Of a stretch of DNA of 64,000 nucleotides, positions 1 through 9,813 are shown piece by piece; within the stretch, counting starts at the first letter, position 1; each line of letters begins with the position of its first letter. Location: NCBI GenBank assembly GCA_913050245.1, contig CAJWZJ010000004.1, forward strand, positions 1 to 64,000, given 5' to 3'. The stretch comes from an uncultured bacterium. GTDB lineage: Bacteria > Desulfobacterota_D > UBA1144. Both the position numbers and the translations under genes were made by a program. The notes under the pieces were generated by a model. The model saw only the letters and a program-made list of their open reading frames with translations, ran no database searches and had not been told where the DNA came from.

Positions 1-433
1 TCTTATCATTTTCAGCAGGTGCAGCTTCTTCAGCAGGAGCAGCCTCTTCAGCAGGTGCAGCCTCTTCAGCAGGTGCAGCTTCTTCAGCGGGTGCAGCTTC
101 TTCAGCGGGTGCAGGAGCAGCTTCATTAGCAGGTGCAGGAGCAGCTTCTTCAACTTGCTTCTTGGGCTTTCTTTTAGGTTTGGTACTGACTAATTCGCCA
201 TACTTTTCAGGGTCATATAACTTTAAAACTCTGTTACTTAATTGAGCACCTTTATCAATCCATTCCTTAATTTTTTCATTATCTAACTTGATAACACTTG
301 GCTCTTGAAGAGGATCATATGTTCCAAGAATATCTAAGAATTTTCCATCTCTTGCAGAACGAGAATTGATTGCAACAACTCTATAAAATGGTCTCTTCTT
401 TCTACCCAATCTAGCTAATCTAATCTTTACCAT
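1..433 (-). CDS. rpsP: 30S ribosomal protein S16 with acidic Ala/Pro/Glu-rich repeat tail (3' end off window)
   Basis: Reverse-strand translation MVKIRLARLGRKKRPFYRVVAINSRSARDGKFLDILGTYDP... matches the S16 N-terminus; lies directly downstream of ffh; tail is (EEAAPA)n. Confidence 0.95.
   Translation of the reverse strand, partial: MVKIRLARLGRKKRPFYRVVAINSRSARDGKFLDILGTYDPLQEPSVIKLDNEKIKEWIDKGAQLSNRVLKLYDPEKYGELVSTKPKRKPKKQVEEAAPAPANEAAPAPAEEAAPAEEAAPAEEAAPAEEAAPAEEAAPAENDK
11..148. repeat. In-frame tandem repeat (18-bp units, then two 24-bp units) encoding EEAAPA-type tail of S16
   Basis: ttcagcaggtgcagcttc-like 18-mers repeated five times from position 11, followed by two 24-bp variants. 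Confidence 0.9.
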
Positions 434-463
434 AAATCCCCCGTCACTTAATAATGATTAAAA

Positions 464-1798
464 TTAAGAAAAATTCAACATATTTTTAGATTTTTTTTTA
501 AACTTGTCCATATTTTTACTCATTTTCTTCATTTGTAAAAATTTCTTTATTAATATATTTATATCTTGAACTGCTGTTCCACTACCAGATGCTATTCTTC
601 TTCTTCTGCTACCATCTAATATTGTATGGTCTTCTCTCTCATTTGGCGTCATTGAATTTATAATTGCTACAGTTTTTTTAAGTTCATCATTAGCTTTTTG
701 CATGGCGCCCTCATCTTGTGAAAGCTTCCCCATTCCTGGTATCATTGAAATCGTACTTTTTAAAGATCCAATTTTATTCATTGAACTTATTGCAGTTTTA
801 AAATCATTTAAAGTAAAATCATTATTTTTTAATTTTTTTGTTAATTTTTTGGCATCATCTTCTGATACTGACTCAGATGCTTTTTCAACTAAACTTACAA
901 CATCACCCATACCTAAAATTCTTGATGCCATTCTTTCTGGATGAAAAACCTCAATCATATCAAGACCTTCACCAGATCCATAAAATTTTATTGACTTATT
1001 TGTTATATACTTTGCTGATAAGGCAGCTCCGCCTCTAGCATCACCATCTAGCTTAGTCATTATTAGTCCATCAATTCCAATTTCTTTATTAAAAGTATCA
1101 GCAACATTCAATGCCTCTTGACCTATCATCGAATCTACTACTAAAAGTGTTTCATTGACCTCAATTGACTTTTTTATATCCTTTAGCTCTACTAGCATAT
1201 CATCATCAATTTGTAATCTTCCGGCTGTATCAATTATTAGCGTGTCTGATCCTGAATTATATGCGAGCTCTTTTGCATTTTTACAAATAGAAGTAACTTC
1301 TTGATTATCTTCATGAGGTATAAAATTTATTTTTCCCTGATTTGATAAAACTTCTAATTGTTTAATAGCCGCAGGCCTATAGATATCTACTGACACAAGA
1401 GTAGGATTTCTTTTCATCTTATCCTTTAAGTATTTTGCTAGTTTGGCTGAGGTTGTTGTTTTACCTGATCCTTGAAGTCCAATAATTAAAATAACAGCCG
1501 GAGGTTTGACCTTAATGTTTAAATCATTTGCTTCATTACCTAAAAGTTGTGTTAATTCATCATTAAATATTTTTATAAATTGTTCAGCTGGAGATATACT
1601 ATTTAAAACTTCCGCGCCAATAGACTTTTCTTTAATATTATCAATTAGCTCTTTAACAACTTTATAATTAACATCAGCCTCTAATAAGCTTAGTCTAATT
1701 TCTTTTAATGAATCCTCTATATTTGATTCACTAATAACAGAATTTCCCCTTAATTTTTTAAATGAGGAACTGATTTTTTCAGTTATTTTTTCAAACAT
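464..1798 (-). CDS. ffh: Signal recognition particle protein Ffh (SRP54)
   Basis: GTPase motifs GLQGSGKTTTSAKLA, DTAGRLQ, TKLDGDARGGAALS and a methionine-rich M domain. Confidence 0.97.
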   Translation of the reverse strand: MFEKITEKISSSFKKLRGNSVISESNIEDSLKEIRLSLLEADVNYKVVKELIDNIKEKSIGAEVLNSISPAEQFIKIFNDELTQLLGNEANDLNIKVKPPAVILIIGLQGSGKTTTSAKLAKYLKDKMKRNPTLVSVDIYRPAAIKQLEVLSNQGKINFIPHEDNQEVTSICKNAKELAYNSGSDTLIIDTAGRLQIDDDMLVELKDIKKSIEVNETLLVVDSMIGQEALNVADTFNKEIGIDGLIMTKLDGDARGGAALSAKYITNKSIKFYGSGEGLDMIEVFHPERMASRILGMGDVVSLVEKASESVSEDDAKKLTKKLKNNDFTLNDFKTAISSMNKIGSLKSTISMIPGMGKLSQDEGAMQKANDELKKTVAIINSMTPNEREDHTILDGSRRRRIASGSGTAVQDINILIKKFLQMKKMSKNMDKFKKKSKNMLNFS

Positions 1799-1814
1799 AT
1801 TAAATTATAGCATT

Positions 1815-4373
1815 TTATTCAGTTTGGTCCGAAGATGTTTCTTTGCCTTTAGCTTTTAAACCAATCTTTTCAATCTCAAATTTAGGCCTAAATTTTGAAT
1901 CTATGTAAACATGGGCTTTAAAATATGGGCGCCTTGCATTTTTCTTTTTTGATTTAAATTGAAGTAATGAAGTTTTTTCTCCATTAAATAATTTTATGGC
2001 TTCATCGACAGGCAAAGACTCTTTTTTTTGTTCATTTTCATCTTCTGAATTCAAATAAGGAGAGAGTATAAATTTTGATATTCTATTTTCACCCTTTTTG
2101 CCAAAATAGTAAAATTTATCATCATGATATACATCAGAATTTACAAATTCAAAAAAACCAAGGCTATCTAAACTTTTAAGATCAAAATCTTTTTTATCAT
2201 TTTGTCCCCAATCAAGCTCGCATTTTCCAGTATTAGTGAAAACTAAATCTGCATCATAAAAAGATCCAAATCTTCTATTCACAAAACCGGTTAGTTTTTT
2301 AATTCTTCCTTCAGAGCCATTATATGATTTAACTAAATTAATAACTTCATTGCTTGATATAGGTCTTCCAGAAATTACTTTACTTATATTGAATGACTCA
2401 TCAGGCTTATCTGTTGTATACCTATTAAATGTTTCCATTATAGGAAGACCAGTTATTGGACAATCTATTCCAAGAGGTTTGATAAATTCATCAGTATCAA
2501 CCTGAGTATTTCTTGCTCTATTTATAATTTCATCTCTAAACTTTTCAATCTCATCTATAAATGTCTCATAAGAATAATCATTTTTTTCCATTTCTCTAAG
2601 TTTAAGCTCCCATTCACCTGTTAGGTCAGGTGAGGTTAGTTTGTCTATTTCAAGAACACTCAAGTCTTCAATCAACTTTTTACCTCGGATTGTTGAAATA
2701 AGACACTTTCTGTTATTATCATCTTCAGTTCTCATTATATAGTTTTCTCTGATTAAATCTTCAATGGTTTGTGCTCGTGTTGCAGGAGTTCCAAGTCCTT
2801 TATTTTTCATAAGAAGAACCAACTCCTCATCTTCAATATCACTACCTGCTGTTTCCATAGCTCTAAGTAATGTCGAGTCTGTATATTTAGATTTAGCTGA
2901 TGTTTCTAGGCTACTTATATTTATATTGTCACACATGGCATTCTCGCCATCTTTAACTTCTTCTAATATTGTTTCCTTGGTTGAGCTGTCTAATACCTCT
3001 TTCCATCCTTTATCAACAAGGATTTTTCCCTTAGTTCTAAAAATATAATTATCAATTATAGAATCTCGAGTAGTTTCATTTGTTATAGTAGGTGGATAAA
3101 AAATTGCTAAAAATCTTTTTGTTATTAAATCATAAATTTTTTGCTGCTGTTCGTTTAATTTTCCAGGCGCAGGAAAATTATTTGTAGGAATAATTGCAAA
3201 ATGATCACTAACTTTAGTAGAATCAAAAACTTTTTTATCATTCTTATTAACTAGTTTTTTCTCTAATATATTTTCTGCAAATTTTGAATACCTCATATCA
3301 TTAATTGAATTGAGAAGTTTATTTACTTCAACATCATAATTATCAGGAAGCCTCCTAGAGTCAGTCCTAGGATATGTTATGAATCCTTCTCCAGAAATGG
3401 GTTGATATAATGACTGCGCAATTTTTAGAGTTGTACTGGCGGTGAAACCAAATCTACTATTAGATTCTCTTTGCAAAGTTGTCAGGTCGAATAGGGGATC
3501 TGAATATTCTTTTCTTACCTTACTAGAATCCTTGACGATAGCATTCTTTCCTTGGCAATGATTTAATATTACATCTGCTTCATTTTTATTAAATATTCGG
3601 TCCTGTTTTCTAGTCCTCTTTTCTTCATTGCTTAATTTAGAATTATCAAATTTGCTATCAACATACGTACCTTCGTATTCGCCAGATTGAATCTTAAATT
3701 TTGCTTTAATTTGATAAAAAGGCTCAGGATTAAATTTTTCAATCTCGTAATCTCTTGAAACTATTATAGCCAAAGTAGGAGTTTTAACTCTTCCAATGAC
3801 CTGTTTATTAAATGGCAGGTTGTATGTTTTTGTTGACCATGCTGTAACCGCTCTTGTACCATTCATGCCTATTTTCCAATCGGCTATTGAACGAGCTAGT
3901 GCTGCATTGGCTAGACCGCTGTAGTTATCTGAGCTTTTAAGATTATCAAATTCTTTTTGAATTTCTTCCTTCGTCATAGATTGTAACCACGCTCTATAAA
4001 AAGGTTTATTTATTTTAAGAAATTTCATAATTTGGTAAAAAATTAGTTCACCTTCTCTGGCAGCATCACATGCATTAACAATTGATATTACATCCTCTCT
4101 CTTAGCTAATTTTTTAATTAAATCGAGTCTTTGTTTGGTTCTAGATATTGGCAATAAATCTCCAGGACCATTTAAAGGTAGAGAGTCCAGATTCCATTTC
4201 TTCTTAGGTTTTTCATATTCTATTAAATGACCTTGGGCAGAAGTTACAAGATATTTTCCATTTTCAAAATAATCAATATTTTTTGATTTTACTTTTTTCA
4301 CCGATAATGCCGATGCAATTAGATTTGCGACACTTGGTTTCTCGGCAACTATTAAAAATTTTTCATTTTCCAT
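1815..4373 (-). CDS. topB: DNA topoisomerase type IA (topoisomerase III-like)
   Basis: N-terminal Toprim FLIVAEKPSVANLIA, ACDAAREGELIF, active-site region GEGFITYPRTDSRRLP, GLGTPATRAQTIE. Confidence 0.88.
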   Translation of the reverse strand: MENEKFLIVAEKPSVANLIASALSVKKVKSKNIDYFENGKYLVTSAQGHLIEYEKPKKKWNLDSLPLNGPGDLLPISRTKQRLDLIKKLAKREDVISIVNACDAAREGELIFYQIMKFLKINKPFYRAWLQSMTKEEIQKEFDNLKSSDNYSGLANAALARSIADWKIGMNGTRAVTAWSTKTYNLPFNKQVIGRVKTPTLAIIVSRDYEIEKFNPEPFYQIKAKFKIQSGEYEGTYVDSKFDNSKLSNEEKRTRKQDRIFNKNEADVILNHCQGKNAIVKDSSKVRKEYSDPLFDLTTLQRESNSRFGFTASTTLKIAQSLYQPISGEGFITYPRTDSRRLPDNYDVEVNKLLNSINDMRYSKFAENILEKKLVNKNDKKVFDSTKVSDHFAIIPTNNFPAPGKLNEQQQKIYDLITKRFLAIFYPPTITNETTRDSIIDNYIFRTKGKILVDKGWKEVLDSSTKETILEEVKDGENAMCDNINISSLETSAKSKYTDSTLLRAMETAGSDIEDEELVLLMKNKGLGTPATRAQTIEDLIRENYIMRTEDDNNRKCLISTIRGKKLIEDLSVLEIDKLTSPDLTGEWELKLREMEKNDYSYETFIDEIEKFRDEIINRARNTQVDTDEFIKPLGIDCPITGLPIMETFNRYTTDKPDESFNISKVISGRPISSNEVINLVKSYNGSEGRIKKLTGFVNRRFGSFYDADLVFTNTGKCELDWGQNDKKDFDLKSLDSLGFFEFVNSDVYHDDKFYYFGKKGENRISKFILSPYLNSEDENEQKKESLPVDEAIKLFNGEKTSLLQFKSKKKNARRPYFKAHVYIDSKFRPKFEIEKIGLKAKGKETSSDQTE

Positions 4374-4444
4374 AGAAACGCAAATTTAAATAAATATGAT
4401 TATTATGTCAAATATATAATTATCAAAAATATGGCTAAGTATCA

Positions 4445-5422
4445 TTAATCATTGATATAATTATTTTTTGAATACCAGTTAATACACTTTTGTAAAATTT
4501 CTCTTGCTTTGATATATTCGAAATTAAAATCATCACAGGATTTCTTTGAATCTGCTTTAGCTCCAAGCATTATTGCTTTTAATCCTTCTATTGGAAGTTT
4601 AGGTCTCGAGCCTGTAAAGAAAGAAATTAAATGTGATAGAAATGAAATTAAGTAAAGATTCCAGATTGGAGTAATTTTATTAATTTTAGGAAGACCTTTT
4701 ATATCACATACTAAATCAAAAACATCTTTTATCTTTATATTTTCACCGACAATTACGTATTTACTACCAGCTGGTTTATCTATAGCTTTAATAGTCAAAT
4801 CTATAACATCATCTACATGAACTAGTGGTATATAGGATTCAGGACAAAATTTGGATTTAATCTTTTTATTCGCAATACCAATTACAGTTTTCCCAAATGT
4901 TTTTAAATCCTTTGGGCCTGTTATTACCCCAGGATTTAAAACTACAATTGGTAGTCCTTTTTTTGTAAATTTGTTTACTTCTAATTCAGTTAAATATTTT
5001 GATTTACTATATTTGCTTTCAAAGCTACCACAATGATTAGTGGTTTCATCAGCAGTTTTTCCAGGAGACTGTCTTATTGCAGCAACACTACTAATATGAA
5101 TAATTTTCTTTACTTTAGTATTTTCAAGTTCTTTTAATAAATTATAAGTGCCAGTTACATTAACATCAAAATAATCTCGATCTCTTTTTAACCACCAAGA
5201 TGCAATATTTCCTAAATGAAAAACATAATCAATACCATCAAAAGCACCTTTAATTGTTTCTGGATTTCTTAAATCGGCAAGAATACATTTATATCCTCGA
5301 TTTTGGTAAGTCTCGTAATCTTTTTGGTTTCTAACAAGGATGGTTACGTCATAGCTTTGTTTAAGTTTTTCAATTAAAAAATTACCAACGTAACCTGTTG
5401 CCCCAGTTACAAAACACTTCAA
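4445..5422 (-). CDS. NAD-dependent epimerase/dehydratase (extended SDR)
   Basis: GATGYVGNFLIEKL Rossmann motif, HISSVAA, YSKSKY active site. Confidence 0.85.
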   Translation of the reverse strand: MKCFVTGATGYVGNFLIEKLKQSYDVTILVRNQKDYETYQNRGYKCILADLRNPETIKGAFDGIDYVFHLGNIASWWLKRDRDYFDVNVTGTYNLLKELENTKVKKIIHISSVAAIRQSPGKTADETTNHCGSFESKYSKSKYLTELEVNKFTKKGLPIVVLNPGVITGPKDLKTFGKTVIGIANKKIKSKFCPESYIPLVHVDDVIDLTIKAIDKPAGSKYVIVGENIKIKDVFDLVCDIKGLPKINKITPIWNLYLISFLSHLISFFTGSRPKLPIEGLKAIMLGAKADSKKSCDDFNFEYIKAREILQKCINWYSKNNYIND

Positions 5423-5431
5423 GTTGAACTC

Positions 5432-5851
5432 CTAAGGCACTATTATTTTCTTCTCTTCGTGAATAATTTTACCTTGTTCTTGAGACTGTTGCTGAGAAGC
5501 TTTTATTAATGACATAGCTCTTTCCTCTATTAATTTAAACAAGTTAACTTGAAAATCTTTATCTGGCTGACAGACTCTAGGAAGAATATGACCTAGTGTT
5601 GCAAGTTGAACTAAGAATAAAACATTAGCTTTTACCGCTTCATCAGGAACACTTTCACCAGCATTCTTTTTAAATTCCTCAGTGAAGAATGATTCAAGCT
5701 CTTGAACAACCTCAGACAAATGATAAACAGGTGTCTTTGGTTGAGATTGCAATCCAGTATTAAAAGCTTGTGCAATCTGCATTCTGATAGTATTAGCCAA
5801 TTGTTCCTCAGGACTAGGCTGTTGTTGATTTGTATCTTTTTCTTCAGACAT
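5432..5851 (-). CDS. Hypothetical protein (139 aa, Gln-rich ends)
   Basis: Complete ORF in line with neighbouring minus-strand genes; no family recognised. Confidence 0.6.
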   Translation of the reverse strand: MSEEKDTNQQQPSPEEQLANTIRMQIAQAFNTGLQSQPKTPVYHLSEVVQELESFFTEEFKKNAGESVPDEAVKANVLFLVQLATLGHILPRVCQPDKDFQVNLFKLIEERAMSLIKASQQQSQEQGKIIHEEKKIIVP

Positions 5852-5908
5852 TTTAAACCCCTTATTTTTTTATAACAATATATTATACTGTTATTTGAGA
5901 TAAAGGAT

Positions 5909-7588
5909 ATGAGTAATAAGGTTGAAGGTGGTTTTGCACTTGTCAAAACTCTTAAAGATTTAGAAGTTACAGACATTTTCACTCTTGCAGGCGGACACAT
6001 AAATCCTATATATAATGCATGCAGAGAGATGGGTATAAGGTTAATTGACACTCACCATGAGCAAGGAGCTTCTATGGCGGCTGACGCATATGGAAGGGTA
6101 ACTAAAAAACCAGGAGTTTGTCTTATTACTGCTGGCCCAGGACTAACCAATGTCATTACAGGTATGTCCGGCGCTTTCTTGTCTAATTCTCCATGTATCT
6201 TTTTATCAGGAAAATCAGGCGTAGAGGAAAATGATAGGCTCCCTCTTCAAGAAGTTGATCAAGAATCAATGGTTAAGCCTGTTACAAAATGGGCAAAGAC
6301 AATTTATGACACAAAAAGAATCCCGGAGTATACAGCTAATGCATATAAGATGGCAGTTTCAGGTAGACCAGGGCCTGTATATCTAGGATTACCTCATGAG
6401 GTTCTTTATGAAAAATCAGATTTTGATGATTTTGATATTCCTCAATTAACGTTCCCAAAAAACCCTGAAGCAACAAATGATGATATAAGCCTTGTATTAG
6501 AACTATTATCTTCGGCCTCGCGACCTCTTATCATTGCTGGAAGTGGTTCATGGTACTCAGGCGCAACCACAGAACTAGAAAACTTAGTTGAAAGTTTAGA
6601 CATACCTATTTATACATTAAATTTTGGAAGAGGAATTATTTCTGATTCTCACAATAACTGCCTTGGCCAGGCAAGCCCATCCGCGATGAATGCTTTTAAA
6701 AAAGTATCTTCTGAGTCTGATTTAATAATCTTATTAGGAGTAAGACTAAGTTTGTATATAGGCTGGGGCAGAACCTTTAATCCAGATTCAAAAGTTGTAC
6801 AAGTTGATATTGAGCCTGAGGAGATTGGTAGGAACAGAATCGTAAATGTACCTATAATTTCAGATATAAGTAAATTTTTAAATAAATTAAATGCGGGAAA
6901 ATCTATTGATAAAAAATATACTAATTGGATGGATACAGCTAGAAAATGGAAAGATTCAGAATGGGAGGAAATAGACAGGCTTAAGAATGATGATTCGAAG
7001 CCAATGCATGTATTAAGAGTAGTAAAAGCAGTTGAAGATGTTTTAGGAAGCAATTGTATGCTATGTATCGATGGTGGTGATACTCAAGCATGGACTGATT
7101 CATCTTATATAGTTAAAAATGCAGGTAATTATGTAAAAGGTGGCCCACTTGGTTGTATGGGAGTTGGTGTTCCTTTTGCAATTGGATCGAAAGTAGCTTT
7201 TCCTGAAAGGCAAGTTGTCCTTATAAGTGGCGACGGTGCAGTTGGAATGAACTTGATGGAGTTTGAATCTGCAGTTAGACATAACATTCCATTCTTATGT
7301 ATTGTTTGTAACGATAAATCATGGGGGATGACCAAACACCAACACTGGTTAAATTATGGAAAAGAAAATACACCAGCGGGGCATGAGATGCCTTTTATAA
7401 ATTTTCACGAAATAGTAAAGTCAATGGGTGGGTATGGTGAACTCGTCGAGAATCCTGAAGATTTAATTCCTGCAATTGAAAGATCAATTAAATCTGGCCT
7501 ACCGTCCTTAATTAATGTTATTACTAATCCTGACGCAACTAGTGCCGCAACACATGCTATCACTGCAATGATGACACCAAAGGACTAA
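5909..7588 (+). CDS. Thiamine pyrophosphate-dependent enzyme, acetolactate synthase / 2-hydroxyacyl-CoA lyase-like
   Basis: Glu-containing HHEQGASMAADAYGR, intact TPP motif SGDGAVGMNLMEFESAVRHNIPFLCIVCND. Confidence 0.85.
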   Translation: MSNKVEGGFALVKTLKDLEVTDIFTLAGGHINPIYNACREMGIRLIDTHHEQGASMAADAYGRVTKKPGVCLITAGPGLTNVITGMSGAFLSNSPCIFLSGKSGVEENDRLPLQEVDQESMVKPVTKWAKTIYDTKRIPEYTANAYKMAVSGRPGPVYLGLPHEVLYEKSDFDDFDIPQLTFPKNPEATNDDISLVLELLSSASRPLIIAGSGSWYSGATTELENLVESLDIPIYTLNFGRGIISDSHNNCLGQASPSAMNAFKKVSSESDLIILLGVRLSLYIGWGRTFNPDSKVVQVDIEPEEIGRNRIVNVPIISDISKFLNKLNAGKSIDKKYTNWMDTARKWKDSEWEEIDRLKNDDSKPMHVLRVVKAVEDVLGSNCMLCIDGGDTQAWTDSSYIVKNAGNYVKGGPLGCMGVGVPFAIGSKVAFPERQVVLISGDGAVGMNLMEFESAVRHNIPFLCIVCNDKSWGMTKHQHWLNYGKENTPAGHEMPFINFHEIVKSMGGYGELVENPEDLIPAIERSIKSGLPSLINVITNPDATSAATHAITAMMTPKD

Positions 7589-7597
7589 ATTCTAAAA

Positions 7598-7897
7598 TTA
7601 GGTATCTCCTAGTTTTTTATTTTTCTCTAATCCTTCGATTGTAATGAATGGTTCAAAAGGAATATGTGAATCTCTAAGATTATTTAAATTTTTACTTGGA
7701 TCTAGTTCTTCAAAGTAAACTGTTTTTAACAGACCAAGTTCCCCTTCAACTATTTTAACTATTCTATCAACATCATCTTGATTAAAAATATAATTACTTT
7801 TATTAGCAAGTCTTCTGACACTTCTGAATGAAGATTGTAATTTAAGGAGCCTTTTATTTAGGATTCTGTAGAATGATTCTTTTCTATTTCTTGGCAT
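7598..7897 (-). CDS. Hypothetical protein (99 aa)
   Basis: Complete ORF filling the gap between neighbouring genes; no family recognised. Confidence 0.55.
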   Translation of the reverse strand: MPRNRKESFYRILNKRLLKLQSSFRSVRRLANKSNYIFNQDDVDRIVKIVEGELGLLKTVYFEELDPSKNLNNLRDSHIPFEPFITIEGLEKNKKLGDT

Positions 7898-7994
7898 TAT
7901 ATGATGATAGCATCAGAATTAATATATTCAATAAATAATCTTAAAATTCGTATATTTACTAAATATAACCGTATATCTATAAAATGTACGAATA

Positions 7995-9794
7995 CTACTC
8001 TTTTCCAGACAAGACTGCCATAAATGCTTCTTGAGGAATTTCCACATTACCTACATTTTTCATTCGCTTCTTTCCTTTCTTTTGCTTATCAAGAAGCTTG
8101 TTTTTTCTAGTTACATCTCCACCATAAAGTTTTGCTGTAACATCCTTTCTAAATGCTTTAACAGTCTCTCTTGAAATTATCTTGGCTCCTATTGCAGCTT
8201 GAATAGCAATTTCAAATTGTTGTCTGGGAATAAGCTCTTTTAGTTTCTCAACAAGTTCTTTACCTCTGTAATAAGAATTATCTTTATGAGTTATTAAAGA
8301 TAATGCATCAACTATTTCACCATTGATTAATATATCAAGTTTAACAAGATTGCTTACTTTTAATTCACTCTGCTCGTAATCCATTGAACAATAACCTTTA
8401 GTTATTGACTTAACTTTATTATAAAAATCATAGATCATTTCTGACATTGGAAGCTCATATTCTAAGACAGCCCTGTCTTCAGATATGAAATTTATATTTT
8501 TTTGAATACCTCTTCTTTTTTCGCAAATATCTAAAAGCCCTCCTAAATATTTCTTTGGAGTATAAAGGCTTATATTTACAAATGGCTCACTGATGGAATC
8601 AATTTGACTTCTATCAGGCAATAATTTTGGGTTATCAACTCTAACTATTTCAGAATTTGTTTTTTTTACTTCATAAACAACTGTCGGAGAGGTTATTATG
8701 AGAGATAAATTAAACTCTCTTTCAAGCCTCTCTTTTACTATTTCCATATGAAGCAAACCTAAAAATCCGCATCTAAAGCCAAAACCTAGAGCTGCAGAAT
8801 TTTCTGGTTCGTAATCAATAGAAGAATCATTTAGACTTATTTTTTCAAGTGATTCTTTTAAATTTTCGTAAAAATTAGAATCAACAGGATATAAACCACA
8901 AAATACCATTGGCTTAATATCTTTAAAACCTTTTAAAGGTTTTTTTGCAGCAGCACTGGAGATTGTTACCGTGTCTCCAACTTTGGCATCACTAATTTTT
9001 TTTATAGACGCTGTTAAGAAACCCACTTCTCCAGATGATAATGTAGTGACATTCTTTGCTTCTGGGCTAAAAACCCCTAAATTTCTTATCTCATAAGTTT
9101 TATCTGAAGACATCAATTTGATTGTATCGTTATCAACTATTTTGCCATCAAAGACTCTGAGAAGAAGTACGACACCTAGAAAAGAATCAAACCAACTATC
9201 AATTATTAGCGCTCTAGCTTCATTAATTTCTGGTTTTTGGGGTGAAGGAATTTTTTCTATAATTTGATCAAATATATCTTCAATTCCTTGGCCGGTTTTA
9301 GCACTAACATGTAATGCCTCGCTACAATCAATTCCAACCGCATTTTCAATTTCTTCACAAACTCTATCTGGATCAGCAGAAGGCAAATCTATTTTATTTA
9401 TTATGGGCAATATTTCTAATCCCATATCTGCTGCAAGAAAAGCATGCGCTAAAGTTTGTGCTTCTACTCCTTGGGCGGCATCAACTACTAATAACACTCC
9501 TTCACAAGCCATTAAACTTCTAGATACTTCGTATGAAAAATCTACATGTCCCGGAGTATCAATAAGATTAAATACATATTCTTCACCGGATTTTGAAGTG
9601 TAATTTATTCTCACAGATTGTGCTTTGATTGTAATTCCTCTTTCTCTTTCAATATCTAGATTATCAAGGAACTGATTTTGCATTTGTCTTTTCGATACTG
9701 TTTGAGTTATCTCAAGTATTCTATCTGCTAAAGTTGATTTTCCATGATCAATATGTGCAATAATGCAAAAGTTTCTAATATTATTTTGATTCAT
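7995..9794 (-). CDS. lepA: Elongation factor 4 (LepA)
   Basis: NFCIIAHIDHGKSTLADRILE, DTPGHVDFSYEVSRSL, LepA-type C-terminus (GGDVTRKNKLLDKQKKGKKRMK). Confidence 0.98.
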   Translation of the reverse strand: MNQNNIRNFCIIAHIDHGKSTLADRILEITQTVSKRQMQNQFLDNLDIERERGITIKAQSVRINYTSKSGEEYVFNLIDTPGHVDFSYEVSRSLMACEGVLLVVDAAQGVEAQTLAHAFLAADMGLEILPIINKIDLPSADPDRVCEEIENAVGIDCSEALHVSAKTGQGIEDIFDQIIEKIPSPQKPEINEARALIIDSWFDSFLGVVLLLRVFDGKIVDNDTIKLMSSDKTYEIRNLGVFSPEAKNVTTLSSGEVGFLTASIKKISDAKVGDTVTISSAAAKKPLKGFKDIKPMVFCGLYPVDSNFYENLKESLEKISLNDSSIDYEPENSAALGFGFRCGFLGLLHMEIVKERLEREFNLSLIITSPTVVYEVKKTNSEIVRVDNPKLLPDRSQIDSISEPFVNISLYTPKKYLGGLLDICEKRRGIQKNINFISEDRAVLEYELPMSEMIYDFYNKVKSITKGYCSMDYEQSELKVSNLVKLDILINGEIVDALSLITHKDNSYYRGKELVEKLKELIPRQQFEIAIQAAIGAKIISRETVKAFRKDVTAKLYGGDVTRKNKLLDKQKKGKKRMKNVGNVEIPQEAFMAVLSGKE

Positions 9795-9813
9795 AATTAT
9801 ATTAAATTATAAA

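Noticed and set aside
11-148. Short regularly spaced repeat resembling a CRISPR array
   Set aside because: Units are directly contiguous with no spacers and encode an in-frame EEAAPA tail of S16.
702-1038. Plus-strand ORFs inside ffh
   Set aside because: Antisense shadow ORFs of a clearly conserved gene; low-complexity translations.
5632-6051. 139-aa minus-strand ORF overlapping 5432-5851 and the TPP enzyme start
   Set aside because: Out-of-frame overlap with two better-supported genes and no recognisable domain.
7945-7995. ATTCGTA/TACGAAT inverted repeat downstream of lepA
   Set aside because: Only 7 bp with a long AT-rich loop; too weak to call a terminator or operator.
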